64,000 nucleotides of DNA from Clostridium_I sp963725425. Lineage in GTDB: Bacteria > Bacillota > Clostridia > Clostridiales > Clostridiaceae. Position 1 is the stretch's first letter. The number at the start of each line of letters is the position of its first letter. The DNA is taken from the NCBI GenBank assembly GCA_963725425.1, contig CAVRYJ010000022.1:1-64000 (forward strand). Direction: 5' to 3'. The position numbers and the translations under genes are program-made. Shown here one piece after another: positions 26,089 to 34,682 of this stretch. The notes under the pieces are model-generated. The model ran no database searches and was not told the DNA's origin. It saw only the letters and a program-made list of their open reading frames with translations.

Positions 26089-26508
26089 AAAGAAGAAAGC
26101 TGAGAATTGAAAATTGAAAGTGGAGAGTTATCTATTTTCGAAAATACATCGCCTCTGCCATGAAGTTTTCTTTAGAATGTATAGACAGTGGGTGTATTTC
26201 AGTGCTCTCCATGATTAAACTTTTCCCTTAGTGGGTTTTGTTGGCTATACCCTAAGATACTAGCTATCCTAAGTGGGGTAGTACCAGCATCAGTGTAACC
26301 AGGGGCAAAGTAGCTGTAAGATACTTTTTATCATAAGTTCAAAAAACAAAAAGGCGTATCACCTTATTAGTGCGCCTTTTAAGAACATTCCGAACTAAAA
26401 AATGCTGAAAAATTGACTTTGAATAATGCAGCATTCTGGACAATAATTCGGTTTGTAATGTATATTCGATAAATAAAGAAATGGTAAGCTCTATTTACAA
26501 AATATATT
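26089..26508. other. Intergenic region with repeat unit and terminator
   Basis: No gene is visible. 26095-26130 holds a GAGAATTGAAAATTGAAAGT unit of the dispersed repeat family. 26348-26380 (AAAAGGCG...CGCCTTTT with inner CAC/GTG-type pairing) is a bidirectional terminator. Its sequence closely matches the terminator at 30602-30636, so one may be a copy of the other. Confidence 0.55.
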
Positions 26509-27759
26509 TTAAATATTCCTACAATGATAATAAGCCATTATATCATCTAAATACTTAAATCTTTCATATATGTTTAAAATCCTTAATTTGCACAATTCAT
26601 CTATACTACTTTTTGATATATATTGACTATAATCTATCTCATTATAAATCATACTCAATTTATTAAATGAACCTTGACTATATCTAGTATGAATTTCTTT
26701 TAAATTTTTTATATAGTCTATTTGCTCATCAAGTATTTTATAATGTCTATAACATAAAGGGGTTATTAAATCAATATCATCTAGTTGAAATGCAGGATAG
26801 GTGTCAGCTTTATATAATTTTGCTTCCCAATAATATTCTAAGACACATGTCGTTATATTTGTAAAGTATCTTAGCAATTCATTCTTTATTGTTTTAATAG
26901 TAATTGCTGTACCTGTATTATCATCTATCAATATAATTTTTGAAACAACAGGGTACTTAGTACTTAAATGATAAACTTGTTCTGATAAAGATTCTTGACA
27001 AAAATGAGAAGTATCATATCTAGAATATCTAACATATTCATAGGATATTTTACTAAAATCTTTCTTTGTAGCATTCATATAGTTTAGCATAGAAATATAA
27101 AAAGGTGGTATCAAAGCAGCTCCTTGCAATGGAGAGATTATTATATCATTTACTCCTATATAGTCACATAACGCAAAAAAGGCAGTAGTCATAACAAGAA
27201 TGTTATCCATTTCTGAATATTCCCGGACACTAGCAATATTAAGTTTCTTCATATCTATTAATAAATTATCAATAAAGCCAAAATATAATTTAGGAAAATC
27301 ATAAAAGTCCTCATCAAATATAATCTGCACTAAATAGTCAGTAAGTCTTGAAAGGTAGCCTTTTAGTAATTCATAATAACGATTTTTCAAAGTATTATAA
27401 GAAAATACTATACCAATTAATTTTGATATACATGAAAGCATATGTTGTGTAATCGAAAAAATAACAAATTGTTTCTTATTATATAGCATTTCAGAATTTA
27501 GAATACTAGGTGCATCTATAAGTATTGCTCTTAATAAATCTATTGTTTCATCTAAATCCTCTGAATAATAAGCATTATTTCTGTTACAATAAAACGGTTT
27601 TTTGACGCTGAAATATTTTTTTAATATAGGCAAATACATGTTATACTCTATTTCAAATTCACTTGAATCAATATATGCCTCCCCAGCAAAGCCAAATTTA
27701 TATTTCCGTAATATAGATTTATTTAAGATTGAATCTACTGTTTTATATAAAGTGCTCAA
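26509..27759 (-). CDS. Phosphoribosyltransferase-fold protein of unknown role, LexA-box upstream
   Basis: The TTG start at 27759 follows GGAGGGATG with 9-base spacing and gives 416 residues. The N-terminal 200 residues are helical and unrecognised. The centre holds a type I PRTase signature, KIILIDDNTGTAITI (D-D-x3-TG-x-T, PRPP loop), preceded by IIISPLQGAALIPPFY, which fits the fold's earlier strand. The C-terminus is helical (IYERFKYLDDIMAYYH). It is a lone gene beside a serine recombinase and lies downstream of a perfect SOS-type operator. Its base or amine substrate cannot be inferred; a stress or genome-conflict role is possible. Confidence 0.6.
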   Translation of the reverse strand: MSTLYKTVDSILNKSILRKYKFGFAGEAYIDSSEFEIEYNMYLPILKKYFSVKKPFYCNRNNAYYSEDLDETIDLLRAILIDAPSILNSEMLYNKKQFVIFSITQHMLSCISKLIGIVFSYNTLKNRYYELLKGYLSRLTDYLVQIIFDEDFYDFPKLYFGFIDNLLIDMKKLNIASVREYSEMDNILVMTTAFFALCDYIGVNDIIISPLQGAALIPPFYISMLNYMNATKKDFSKISYEYVRYSRYDTSHFCQESLSEQVYHLSTKYPVVSKIILIDDNTGTAITIKTIKNELLRYFTNITTCVLEYYWEAKLYKADTYPAFQLDDIDLITPLCYRHYKILDEQIDYIKNLKEIHTRYSQGSFNKLSMIYNEIDYSQYISKSSIDELCKLRILNIYERFKYLDDIMAYYHCRNI

Positions 27760-27881
27760 CCAAACATCCCTCCAGGTATAAGAATTGCAATTAGTGCTAT
27801 AATATTATTTGATTCAGCCTTAATTCAGTGATAATTATAGCATAGATTTTAGATAATCTCATTAAATCTTTACTAAAATTT

Positions 27882-27907
27882 GTCATTTGTAAAAATATAC
27901 AAATGAC
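27882..27907 (-). promoter_or_regulatory. Leader hairpin of the PRTase-like gene
   Basis: GTCATTTGTA (27882-27891) and TACAAATGAC (27898-27907) are perfect 10-bp arms around AAAATA. On the minus strand it lies 18 bp beyond the LexA-box palindrome and about 120 bp before the start. It could be a leader structure, a terminator of the recombinase transcript or a second operator. Confidence 0.45.
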
Positions 27908-27924
27908 GTATTGTTTAATTATCA

Positions 27925-27940
27925 ACGAACATATGTTCGT
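27925..27940. promoter_or_regulatory. Perfect LexA (SOS) box
   Basis: ACGAACATATGTTCGT is a perfect 16-bp palindrome. Its core, CGAACATATGTTCG, fits the Gram-positive LexA/DinR consensus CGAACRNRYGTTYC except at the last base. It lies about 165 bp upstream of the PRTase-like gene and 52 bp after the recombinase stop. Confidence 0.8.
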
Positions 27941-27991
27941 AAATTAAAATTCAGTAGTTAGTACGCATTTATTTACGAATCTGAATTAACT

Positions 27992-28561
27992 TTAAAATAT
28001 AGTAGTACTGATCTCTTCTATTGCCTTGTATAGAGTTGGTTTTGTGATACTAAACATATCGCAAAGATCTTTCACTGTTGTTTTTTTCTGTTGATACAAC
28101 TCATATAGAGCTATTTTTTTATTATCATCAAGTTTGGGTTTTCTACCACCCTTTCTTCCTCTGGATCTCGCTGCTTCTAATCCTTCTTTTGTTCTTTGGC
28201 TTATTAAATCTCTTTCAAATTGGCTTATTCCAGCCATAAGAGTAAACATCAATTTTCCTTGAGGTGTTGTGGTATCTAACCAGCTTTCTTTTAAGCTTTT
28301 AATATTAGCACCTTTCTTCTTAATCTGATCAACTAAGCTGAATAGATCTTTTGTACTCCTGCTTAACCTTGTAAGATCTGATACTAATATAACATCGCCT
28401 TTTCTTAATTTATCTAGCAACCTATTTAATTCTGGTCTATCTGCTTTGTTTCCCGTTATTTTTTCTTGTATTATTTCTTCTGCACCTGCAGAATTTAAAG
28501 AATCTAATTGTCTATTTAAATTTTGTTCCTGAGTGCTTACTCTTGCATATCCCAATACCAT
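27992..28561 (-). CDS. Serine site-specific recombinase (resolvase/invertase)
   Basis: The 189-residue protein has the normal size for the Tn3 resolvase/Pin invertase group. The catalytic Ser is in YARVST (residue 9). The arginine motif is in VSDLTRLSRSTKDLF, the long helix follows GKLMFTLMAGISQFERDLIS, and a C-terminal helix-turn-helix reads TTVKDLCDMFSITKPTLYKA. All key parts are present, so it is probably active. It flanks the PRTase-like gene and a broken toxin module, fitting a mobile or invertible segment, but no recombination sites were identified. Confidence 0.92.
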   Translation of the reverse strand: MVLGYARVSTQEQNLNRQLDSLNSAGAEEIIQEKITGNKADRPELNRLLDKLRKGDVILVSDLTRLSRSTKDLFSLVDQIKKKGANIKSLKESWLDTTTPQGKLMFTLMAGISQFERDLISQRTKEGLEAARSRGRKGGRKPKLDDNKKIALYELYQQKKTTVKDLCDMFSITKPTLYKAIEEISTTIF

Positions 28562-28784
28562 GATTCAAACATCCCTTTATAGTAATCTATATTAGTATGG
28601 TAAATTAAACGGTTAACTTAGTCAATATATTTACTATGAATTATTTACTAAGTTTATTTACTATTCAAATGGCTTATCTTTATTTTTATATTTACCCAAT
28701 GAGAAAGTAAAATAAACGAACGTTTGATTTACCGTCTCGTATAGGTAGAATACGTTTATGCTTGTTATAAACAGCATGGATTAA
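28562..28784. other. Upstream region of recombinase and toxin module remnant
   Basis: The region holds the recombinase promoter side and then degenerate sequence. A short inverted pair, AAACG-AA-CGTTT, occurs near 28703-28714. No open frame of note. Confidence 0.3.
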
Positions 28785-28907
28785 TATGGTAATTCTATTG
28801 CCGTTTCTGTACCATTACTACACAACCCCCAAGAAGAAAAATTAGATATAATTGCAACAAGAATTTTAAAAGAAAATATTGTAGCCTTTAAGGAGTTAGC
28901 TAAATGA
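28785..28907 (+). pseudogene. Antitoxin remnant (MazE/AbrB- or Phd-like), C-terminal part
   Basis: In frame after a TAA, the sequence encodes YGNSIAVSVPLLHNPQEEKL and then ...RILKENIVAFKELAK before a TGA that overlaps the next ATG (ATGA). YGNSIAVSVP resembles the conserved strand of MazE-type antitoxins. The start and first strand are missing, so this is the tail of a decayed antitoxin of the Doc-like toxin. Confidence 0.5.
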
Positions 28908-29284
28908 AATATATTTCACTTGAATATATATTAAAACTTCATCAAAACATTACAAATGATACTGATGGTTCAAGTGGGATAAGGGATATTGAGCTTTTAA
29001 AATCATCAATAGAAAATTGCAAAACAACATTTTATGGAGAAGATTTATACCCACAACTTGAATAAAAGTGTGCAAATATTTGCTATAGTATGACAAATAA
29101 TCATGCATTTGTAGATGGAAATAAACGAATAGGAATATATGTAATGCTGATATTATTAGATTACAATGGAACAAAATTGGATTTTACACAAGATGAGTTA
29201 ATCAATTTAGGATTAGGCATAGCAAAAGGAGAAATTGACCAAGATCATATAGTATCATGGATAAAAAATCACAAAACTAAGTAA
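28904..29284 (+). pseudogene. Doc/Fic-type toxin with a nonsense mutation
   Basis: ATG at 28904 opens MKYISLEYILKLHQNI, the typical Doc start. A TAA at 29063-29065 interrupts after 53 codons. Reading through in the same frame gives CANICYSMTNN and the intact Fic motif HAFVDGNKRIG (HxFx[D/E]GNxR), then a normal C-terminus to 29284; total 126 codons. The stop stands where relatives have Glu (GAA to TAA), so one base change inactivated the toxin. Doc phosphorylates EF-Tu in the known system. Confidence 0.8.
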
Positions 29285-29308
29285 ATCTTATATGTATTAC
29301 TTGTTTTG

Positions 29309-30587
29309 GGGGTATCGCCACATAGCCATCAAGCTAAGAAAACTCTATAAAAATAAAGGCCCCCATTTGTAAAAAATGTTACCATTAAAGAGATAACAAA
29401 TACACTTCGATGGGGGCACATATAAATGGCAGAAGAAAAATTAACATTGGATGAAGATATAAATCTTTTTTCAGATGAACTTAAAATTAGATCAGCGTTT
29501 CAATGACAGGTGTGTGAAGTTTTTAAAAAAGATTTTTCAGAAATTATTGCGCCAAACCATAACAAATAACACTTCTATACCAAGTATATGGGATGAATAT
29601 TTCCAAAGAATAAGAATACTTGATGCTACTGCTTTTCAAGTGCCAGAAAGCTATAAAAATACCTATCCCGGATCGGGCGGATGTTCTCAACCTTCAGGTG
29701 TGAAAATACAACTGGAATATGAATTAAAGTCAGGTAATTTCCTTAATGTAGCCGTAGGCGCTGGATCAGCAAATGACAATACCTTTGGAAGCAAGATAAG
29801 AGAGACAATCAAATCAGACGACCTTATTCTAATGGATCTTGGGTATTTTAGCTTTGAAGATTTCTTAGACGTAGAAAAAAGAAAAGCCTTTTATATATCT
29901 AGACTCAAACCTAATATAGCAGTATATATTCAAAGCAATGATATAGAGTATTACAACAATGGTACCATTAAAAAATCAAGCCTTTTTAAAAGAATCTATA
30001 TTTCTGAAATCATGAAACAGATGAGAGATGGAGAACATTATGAGGTACATGGTGTAAAGCCAGTTAAAATAGAACGGTTTCAATGCCAGCTTTATGGAAA
30101 ACTTATTTTACTACTATTGAGTTCCACTGTAATGTTTAAAATGAGAGCGTTAGTTATACAAAATAAAAAGCTAGAAACTAGTGAAATGAAAACTTCTGAG
30201 ATAGTCCATGAATATATTGATAGTCTATATTTCGAGCTTATAAAATTCCCTAGTGAATCTTTCAATACCTTAAAGTTAATGTTTAAAAACGTAGTTAGGA
30301 ATGGGCTTAAATCACATAAGAAACATAAGAAAACTGTTTTTGATATTCTAGGAGTTTGCTATAAACGAACATTAGCTAACGTTAAAATTGCAGCATAAAA
30401 CAAATTAATAACACTGTAAAATTTCCACTGTATAAGTGCTTCTTTTGTGTACACTAAAATTATTTGAATACTTATAAACACCATTGAAACTCATAAAAAT
30501 AAATATCTATTGTAAAAATATAGCATTTGATGTGAACATAAAATCATTCAATATTGCTTAGCTTGATGGCTATGTGGGACTACCCCT
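29309..30587 (+). mobile_element. IS4-type insertion sequence, internally deleted
   Basis: Perfect 21-bp terminal inverted repeats CCACATAGCCATCAAGCTAA(G) occur at 29318-29338 and 30557-30577. Outside them a GGGGTA/TACCCC pair extends the similarity to about 29309 and 30587. The element of about 1.28 kb carries one defective transposase gene. No clear target duplication was found. Confidence 0.8.
29426..30398 (+). pseudogene. IS4 family transposase with internal deletion and frameshift
   Basis: ATG at 29426 opens MAEEKLTLDEDINLFSDELK and stops after 26 codons. From about 29485 another frame continues LDQRFNDRCVKFLKKIFQKL through 30398. DILDATAF-type motif (RILDATAFQVPESYKN) and the second acidic region (LILMDLGYFSF) are present, as is a YREK-like C-terminal region. 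Around 120 residues normally found between the two pieces are missing. The element cannot move on its own but keeps intact ends. Confidence 0.8.
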
Positions 30588-30601
30588 AAGTGGCGAAAAA
30601 T

Positions 30602-30640
30602 AAAAAAAGGCGTGTCACTTGTTAGTGCGCCTTTTTTGAG
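30602..30640. terminator. Bidirectional terminator
   Basis: AAAAAAGGCG...CGCCTTTTTT with inner CACT/AGTG pairing. It serves the minus-strand acetyltransferase and closely resembles the terminator at 26348-26380. Confidence 0.8.
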
Positions 30641-30660
30641 TATTGTTTATTATTATACTC

Positions 30661-31170
30661 TTACATTTCTTTTTCCATAATATACATAGAGTACTTGTCC
30701 ATAGGATTTTCGATTTTTACAATTTTAAATCCACATTTCATTACGTAAAAATAGTGATTTCTTTTTGAGAATCCAGGAGTTTCTGTACGCCATATTTTTG
30801 TATTAGGAAACCTATCTTCAATCATACTCCAAGCATTTTTTCCAATTGCACAATTTTGAGTATTTACATCTAAAAATATAGTCCCAAGAAAATTCTCATT
30901 AGTTTTATTATTAATCCAAACAATAATAGCACCAATAATTTTATTATTCAATAAAATTTTAAAGGAAGTTGAATTTTTATCCAAACCAAACTTTCTTAGA
31001 AATTCTCCATTATCATAACCTTCTGGACCTCCTTCTGTTTCTCCAAGATGTAATCGTGAGTCCTCATCAAAAGCCCTTTTCATAATAGGTGTTAATACTT
31101 CAATATCTTTTTCTTCCAATAATTCAATTTTTAAGTTCTCCAAGTTCTCCAAGTTCTCCATGTTATACAT
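30661..31170 (-). CDS. GNAT family N-acetyltransferase
   Basis: The 169-residue protein has the GNAT order: strand/helix start (IELLEEKDIEVLTPIMKRAF), central strands (KIIGAIIVWINNKTNENFLG), then a region ending YFYVMKCGFKIVKIEN. The N-terminus contains ENLENLENL, encoded by three 9-bp tandem units. It would move an acetyl group from acetyl-CoA to a small molecule or protein. The acetyl-CoA loop (Q/RxxGxG/A) is weakly conserved here (NCAIGKNAW), so activity is probable but not certain. Confidence 0.78.
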   Translation of the reverse strand: MYNMENLENLENLKIELLEEKDIEVLTPIMKRAFDEDSRLHLGETEGGPEGYDNGEFLRKFGLDKNSTSFKILLNNKIIGAIIVWINNKTNENFLGTIFLDVNTQNCAIGKNAWSMIEDRFPNTKIWRTETPGFSKRNHYFYVMKCGFKIVKIENPMDKYSMYIMEKEM

Positions 31171-31204
31171 ATATTACATATCCTTTCATCTTCCACTTTC
31201 AAAT

Positions 31205-31378
31205 TAAAAAAAGTGGAGAATTGAGAATTGAAAGTGGATAGTTATTGATGCTTTTCTTCGCTTTGCTCAGAAAAACTAATAATTAAATTTTAATTTTAGA
31301 TTTTCTGTAGCTTTGCTACAGAAAATCAACATTAACTCTCCACTCTCCACTCTCAATTGTCCATTCTCAACTTAATAA
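31205..31378. repeat. Palindromic MITE-like element
   Basis: Outer arms built of GTGGAGAATTGAGAATTGAA (left) and CTCCACTCTCAATTGTCCAT (right) are imperfect inverse complements. The centre has a perfect 13-bp hairpin, GATTTTCTGTAGC with GCTACAGAAAATC. The left arm recurs alone near 19735, 26095 and 56230, and a compact version lies at 14634-14702. Confidence 0.7.
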
Positions 31379-31389
31379 GTAAGTATGAG

Positions 31390-33672
31390 TTAATTATGAA
31401 ACCCAAAACTAAACGCATCAATGCCAGGTGCATCAATCATACTACGAATATGAATAACATTACTTTGGTTATCTGCCACATAAGCAAGTGTATGATCAAA
31501 AGGATTTACCCAGCCCATAAAAATGAAAGTGTGAGTAGGATAGCCTGTACCGTCTGATACTGTAAAGCATATATTCCCAGGATACAAATCATCTACATTA
31601 TTATCTTTTACAAAGCCCTGTGCTGCTATAAATGGTACATAATGTTGTGTATTTGCCATACCAGTTGGAACATTAATACCAATATCTCTTAGAACTGAGC
31701 TAGAAAAATAGACACAATTATTACTTGAAACTCCATTGTGAAGATTTAGTGCTTGTCCTTCTGCTAGGTTCAAATTAGATTGTATGTTTAAAAATGAAAC
31801 TATTGTAGATGCAAAATTTGTGTTGTTATATACTTTATAAATCACCACGTCCGTAGTTGTTACAACTCCATCATTTCCAGTGCTTCTAATACTAAGGTCA
31901 TGTGCACCATAGGATAAAGATGATATGTCCATAAGATAATTATATCCACTATTTACTCCACCTGTATATCCAGGATTTTGGTTATCTACATCTGGTCTTG
32001 GTAGTCCTATGGTAGCATCTCCAGTATATATGTTGTCCACATATATTTGTACTCCTTTTACTCCAAATACATCTAGGGACCAACCAGTTACATTAAATAA
32101 ATAGTTTTCTGCTTTTATAAAAGTATCATTTTGGGGCGTATCTAGGTATACTAGACTAGGCAAATTTGATGCCGATGTTGAAAGTATATCAATCTCTGTA
32201 CTGTTAGTTGCTGTTGTACCATCGCTGCCAGTACTAACCACAGTTATAGTATGAATTCCCGGTGATAATTTTGATATATCAAGATTTGTAGTAAATCCAC
32301 TATTAACCAAATTTCCATATTGAGGATAATTATTTATTACATCCTGTCTATATAATCCGATAGTTGCTGCTTGCATTTTTCCATTATCCACAGATACTTG
32401 TACACTTTTTATTCCATTTAAGTCCAGTGACCAACCAGATACAGTTATTTGATCAGATTGTACTTGTGAATAGTTTGGAGTATCTATGTTTACTATCCCA
32501 GGCGTATTTTCCTCAGATGCTTTAGTAATATTTATCACACCAGTGGCTACGGAGCCATCATTTCCAGTGCTTACAACTTTTATAGTATGTGTGCCACCAG
32601 AAAGCGTTGGAAGTGTTAAACTTGCGCTATATCCACTATTTACTCCACCTGTATACCCGGGATGATTTCTATCTACATCTGCTCTTGGTAGTCCTATAGT
32701 TGCATCTGCAGTATATACGTCATCCAAATACACTTGTACTTTTTTTACTCCATTCCCATTAAGTGACCAGCCTACCACATTTAATGTATTATCACTTGAT
32801 ACATAGGAATTGTTTAGTGGCGTATCTATATCAACAATTGATGGCATAGATTGATCACTAGTTTGTGCATTAGATACTGTTACATTGCAACTTGCTGATT
32901 TATTTCCATCAACTGTAGTTGCTGTAATTACCACACTTCCTGCACCAATAGCAGTTACAGTTCCTGTGGCATCTACTGTTGCTAGTTGATTATTTGAGGA
33001 TGTCCATGTTACAGATTGGTTTGTAGCATTTGTTGGTGATACAACTGCTGCTAGTTTATCTGAATCTCCTATGTTTAAACTATCATCAGTTTTGTTTAAA
33101 ATTACTGATGCTACATTAAATTGACTAGATGCTACTTCTGTAGGTGTACTGCCATCTGCTACCTTAACGACTTTAATCTCCATAGCTTCAACTCTTAATC
33201 CTTGACCTGTAGTACCTGCTATTTGTCCATCTGATACCCAATTTTGCCATCCCATATTCTGTACGTGCGCTCTGTACTGTACCGTATAACCTGGCATACC
33301 AACTAATGTAAATTTAAATGCCTCAACTCTTAACCCTAAACCATTTGTTCCAACTTCCGCACCATCCTGAGCAGTTGCTTGCCAGCCTATGTTCTGTACA
33401 TGACCTTGATATTCTATGTGTGCACCTGCTGGTGCGTTGACTAGATTTACATTTAAGGCTTCAACTCTTAATCCCTCACCTGTAGTACCTGCCTCAGCCC
33501 CATCTGATACGTATGGTTGCCACCCTATATTCTGTACGTGCCCTCTATATGTAACACCTACTACTGGTGCTAGTACTGTATCTGCCAATACAACTTGTCC
33601 ATTTAATAATCCAATACCTGGTAACCCTAATAGTAATGCACAAGCTAATGATAACAATCTTTTTCTTTTCAT
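31390..33672 (-). CDS. Secreted ChW / Ig-like / amidase-type surface protein, 760 aa
   Basis: The order is: a signal peptide (LSLACALLLGLPGIGLLNGQ), three ChW repeats (about 37-170), a Big_2 Ig-like domain (about 190-270, TVDGNKSASCNVTVSNA), and three copies of a roughly 100-residue beta domain with GWSLNGNGVKKVQVYLD and GLPRADVDRNHPGYTGGVNS. A C-terminal domain follows with Cys in SSNNCVYFSS (about 653) and His in YPTHTFIFMG (about 713), resembling NlpC/P60 or CHAP amidases. It may cut peptidoglycan or act as a secreted cysteine peptidase. The catalytic assignment is from motif position only. Confidence 0.82.
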   Translation of the reverse strand: MKRKRLLSLACALLLGLPGIGLLNGQVVLADTVLAPVVGVTYRGHVQNIGWQPYVSDGAEAGTTGEGLRVEALNVNLVNAPAGAHIEYQGHVQNIGWQATAQDGAEVGTNGLGLRVEAFKFTLVGMPGYTVQYRAHVQNMGWQNWVSDGQIAGTTGQGLRVEAMEIKVVKVADGSTPTEVASSQFNVASVILNKTDDSLNIGDSDKLAAVVSPTNATNQSVTWTSSNNQLATVDATGTVTAIGAGSVVITATTVDGNKSASCNVTVSNAQTSDQSMPSIVDIDTPLNNSYVSSDNTLNVVGWSLNGNGVKKVQVYLDDVYTADATIGLPRADVDRNHPGYTGGVNSGYSASLTLPTLSGGTHTIKVVSTGNDGSVATGVINITKASEENTPGIVNIDTPNYSQVQSDQITVSGWSLDLNGIKSVQVSVDNGKMQAATIGLYRQDVINNYPQYGNLVNSGFTTNLDISKLSPGIHTITVVSTGSDGTTATNSTEIDILSTSASNLPSLVYLDTPQNDTFIKAENYLFNVTGWSLDVFGVKGVQIYVDNIYTGDATIGLPRPDVDNQNPGYTGGVNSGYNYLMDISSLSYGAHDLSIRSTGNDGVVTTTDVVIYKVYNNTNFASTIVSFLNIQSNLNLAEGQALNLHNGVSSNNCVYFSSSVLRDIGINVPTGMANTQHYVPFIAAQGFVKDNNVDDLYPGNICFTVSDGTGYPTHTFIFMGWVNPFDHTLAYVADNQSNVIHIRSMIDAPGIDAFSFGFHN

Positions 33673-34128
33673 TTGAATTTACCCCTTGAGTTCATATTTT
33701 ATTAAAGAACCTAAATTTCATACTTTTAAAATATAATTTAGGCTAAATACTAAGTTTATACTTATATTCCTATTTTACGATTATTTCAGCATATTTTCAA
33801 CACCATATAGCTATGAGTGGAAAAAATAGCTCTATTTACTAATATCAAAATGGACATTGAGAGTTCAGCTGCAGTAAATCAAATTGAAATATCATATTTG
33901 CCAATGTTCTTCAAAGCTATATTTTTAAAATGTTATAGGTATATGCTGTGATTTTTGTTTTCCTAAATTTTAGTTTATAGCGAAAAAATAATTTCATAAT
34001 GTGGTAAATAATGATAATATTACATTATGGGGTTAAGACGTTATTGTGAAATATTACAAATGACGATTTTTGAGATCGAGTGATAAGGTAATTATTAGCC
34101 AAGTAGAATTTAGAAGGGATGGTTCATA
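33673..34128. other. Intergenic region with repeat copies and a TetR-gene scrap
   Basis: 33766-33824 matches 6119-6172 (TATTCCTATTTTACGA...TAGCTATGAGT), a dispersed repeat. 33852-33938 is a diverged copy of the last codons of the TetR gene at 16452-16528, ending in the same TTTTTAAAATGTTATAG. An inverted repeat, CATAATGT with ACATTATG, lies at 33995-34029 upstream of the lipoprotein gene. No intact gene is present. Confidence 0.6.
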
Positions 34129-34503
34129 ATGAAAAAGAAATTGTATTTAACTTTATTAGGTTGCATAATTATGACACTTTTCTTATCCGCTTGCGGTGAA
34201 AAAAGTTCAAAAATCAATCTAATTATAACAAATAAAAGTTCCCAAACTATTACCAATGTAGCAATTCAAAGGGTTAAACAAACTGATGTTATGGGTAGTA
34301 ATCTAAAACCTAAAGAGAATTGTTATTTTGATATGGGTGTACAAAAAAATTGTACTTATAAAGTGACATTTGAAGATAAAAACAAAAATGCTACTAGTAG
34401 TGATAATTTTACATCTGATTTTACCCTTAATAAAAACAGAATAGTAAATATAAATATTTCACAAGGCAATAAAGGAAAGTGGTCTATTGTTTTAGCAAAA
34501 TAA
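34129..34503 (+). CDS. Small lipoprotein, 124 aa
   Basis: The signal peptide ends in a lipobox (MTLFLSACGEKSS), so the protein is predicted to be lipid-anchored outside the membrane. The mature part is about 100 residues with beta-type segments (INLIITNKSSQTITNVAIQR, CTYKVTFEDKN). The AGAAGGGATGG ribosome site precedes the ATG. No family recognised; the pattern loosely resembles a single Ig-like or DUF-type sandwich. Confidence 0.7.
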   Translation: MKKKLYLTLLGCIIMTLFLSACGEKSSKINLIITNKSSQTITNVAIQRVKQTDVMGSNLKPKENCYFDMGVQKNCTYKVTFEDKNKNATSSDNFTSDFTLNKNRIVNINISQGNKGKWSIVLAK

Positions 34504-34529
34504 TGGTATTCACGCCCACCATCCGTAAC

Positions 34530-34672
34530 ACTCCCATCTTACTCTAAAGAGAAAGCCACTGATGAAACTACTAAGTGACTAGCACCAATCAAAGATGCTA
34601 AGAAATCTGTTAATAACTTTCAGATGGAGAAAATAACTCTACCTAAAACCAAGAACTTTGTTTATATATAGA
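34530..34672 (+). repeat. Diverged copy of the inner part of the GGCATC element
   Basis: TTTCAGATGGAGAAAATAAC and the following AACTCTACC...AAGAACTTTGTTTATA align closely with the inner hairpin of the element at 57660-57725. GCCACTGA upstream also matches. A shorter related stretch (GATGAAACTACTAAG) recurs at 36912-36942. It ends about 10 bp before the third ChW-LRR gene and replaces the promoter seen in the other two paralogues. Confidence 0.6.
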
Positions 34673-34682
34673 GGGATTTTTA

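Noticed and set aside
28703..28714. AAACGAACGTTT as a second LexA box
   Set aside because: It lacks the CGAAC-N4-GTTCG arrangement.
27992..30587. Whole recombinase-Doc-IS4 stretch as an integrated phage or ICE
   Set aside because: No integrase of the tyrosine type, structural, conjugation or replication genes and no attachment repeats are visible.
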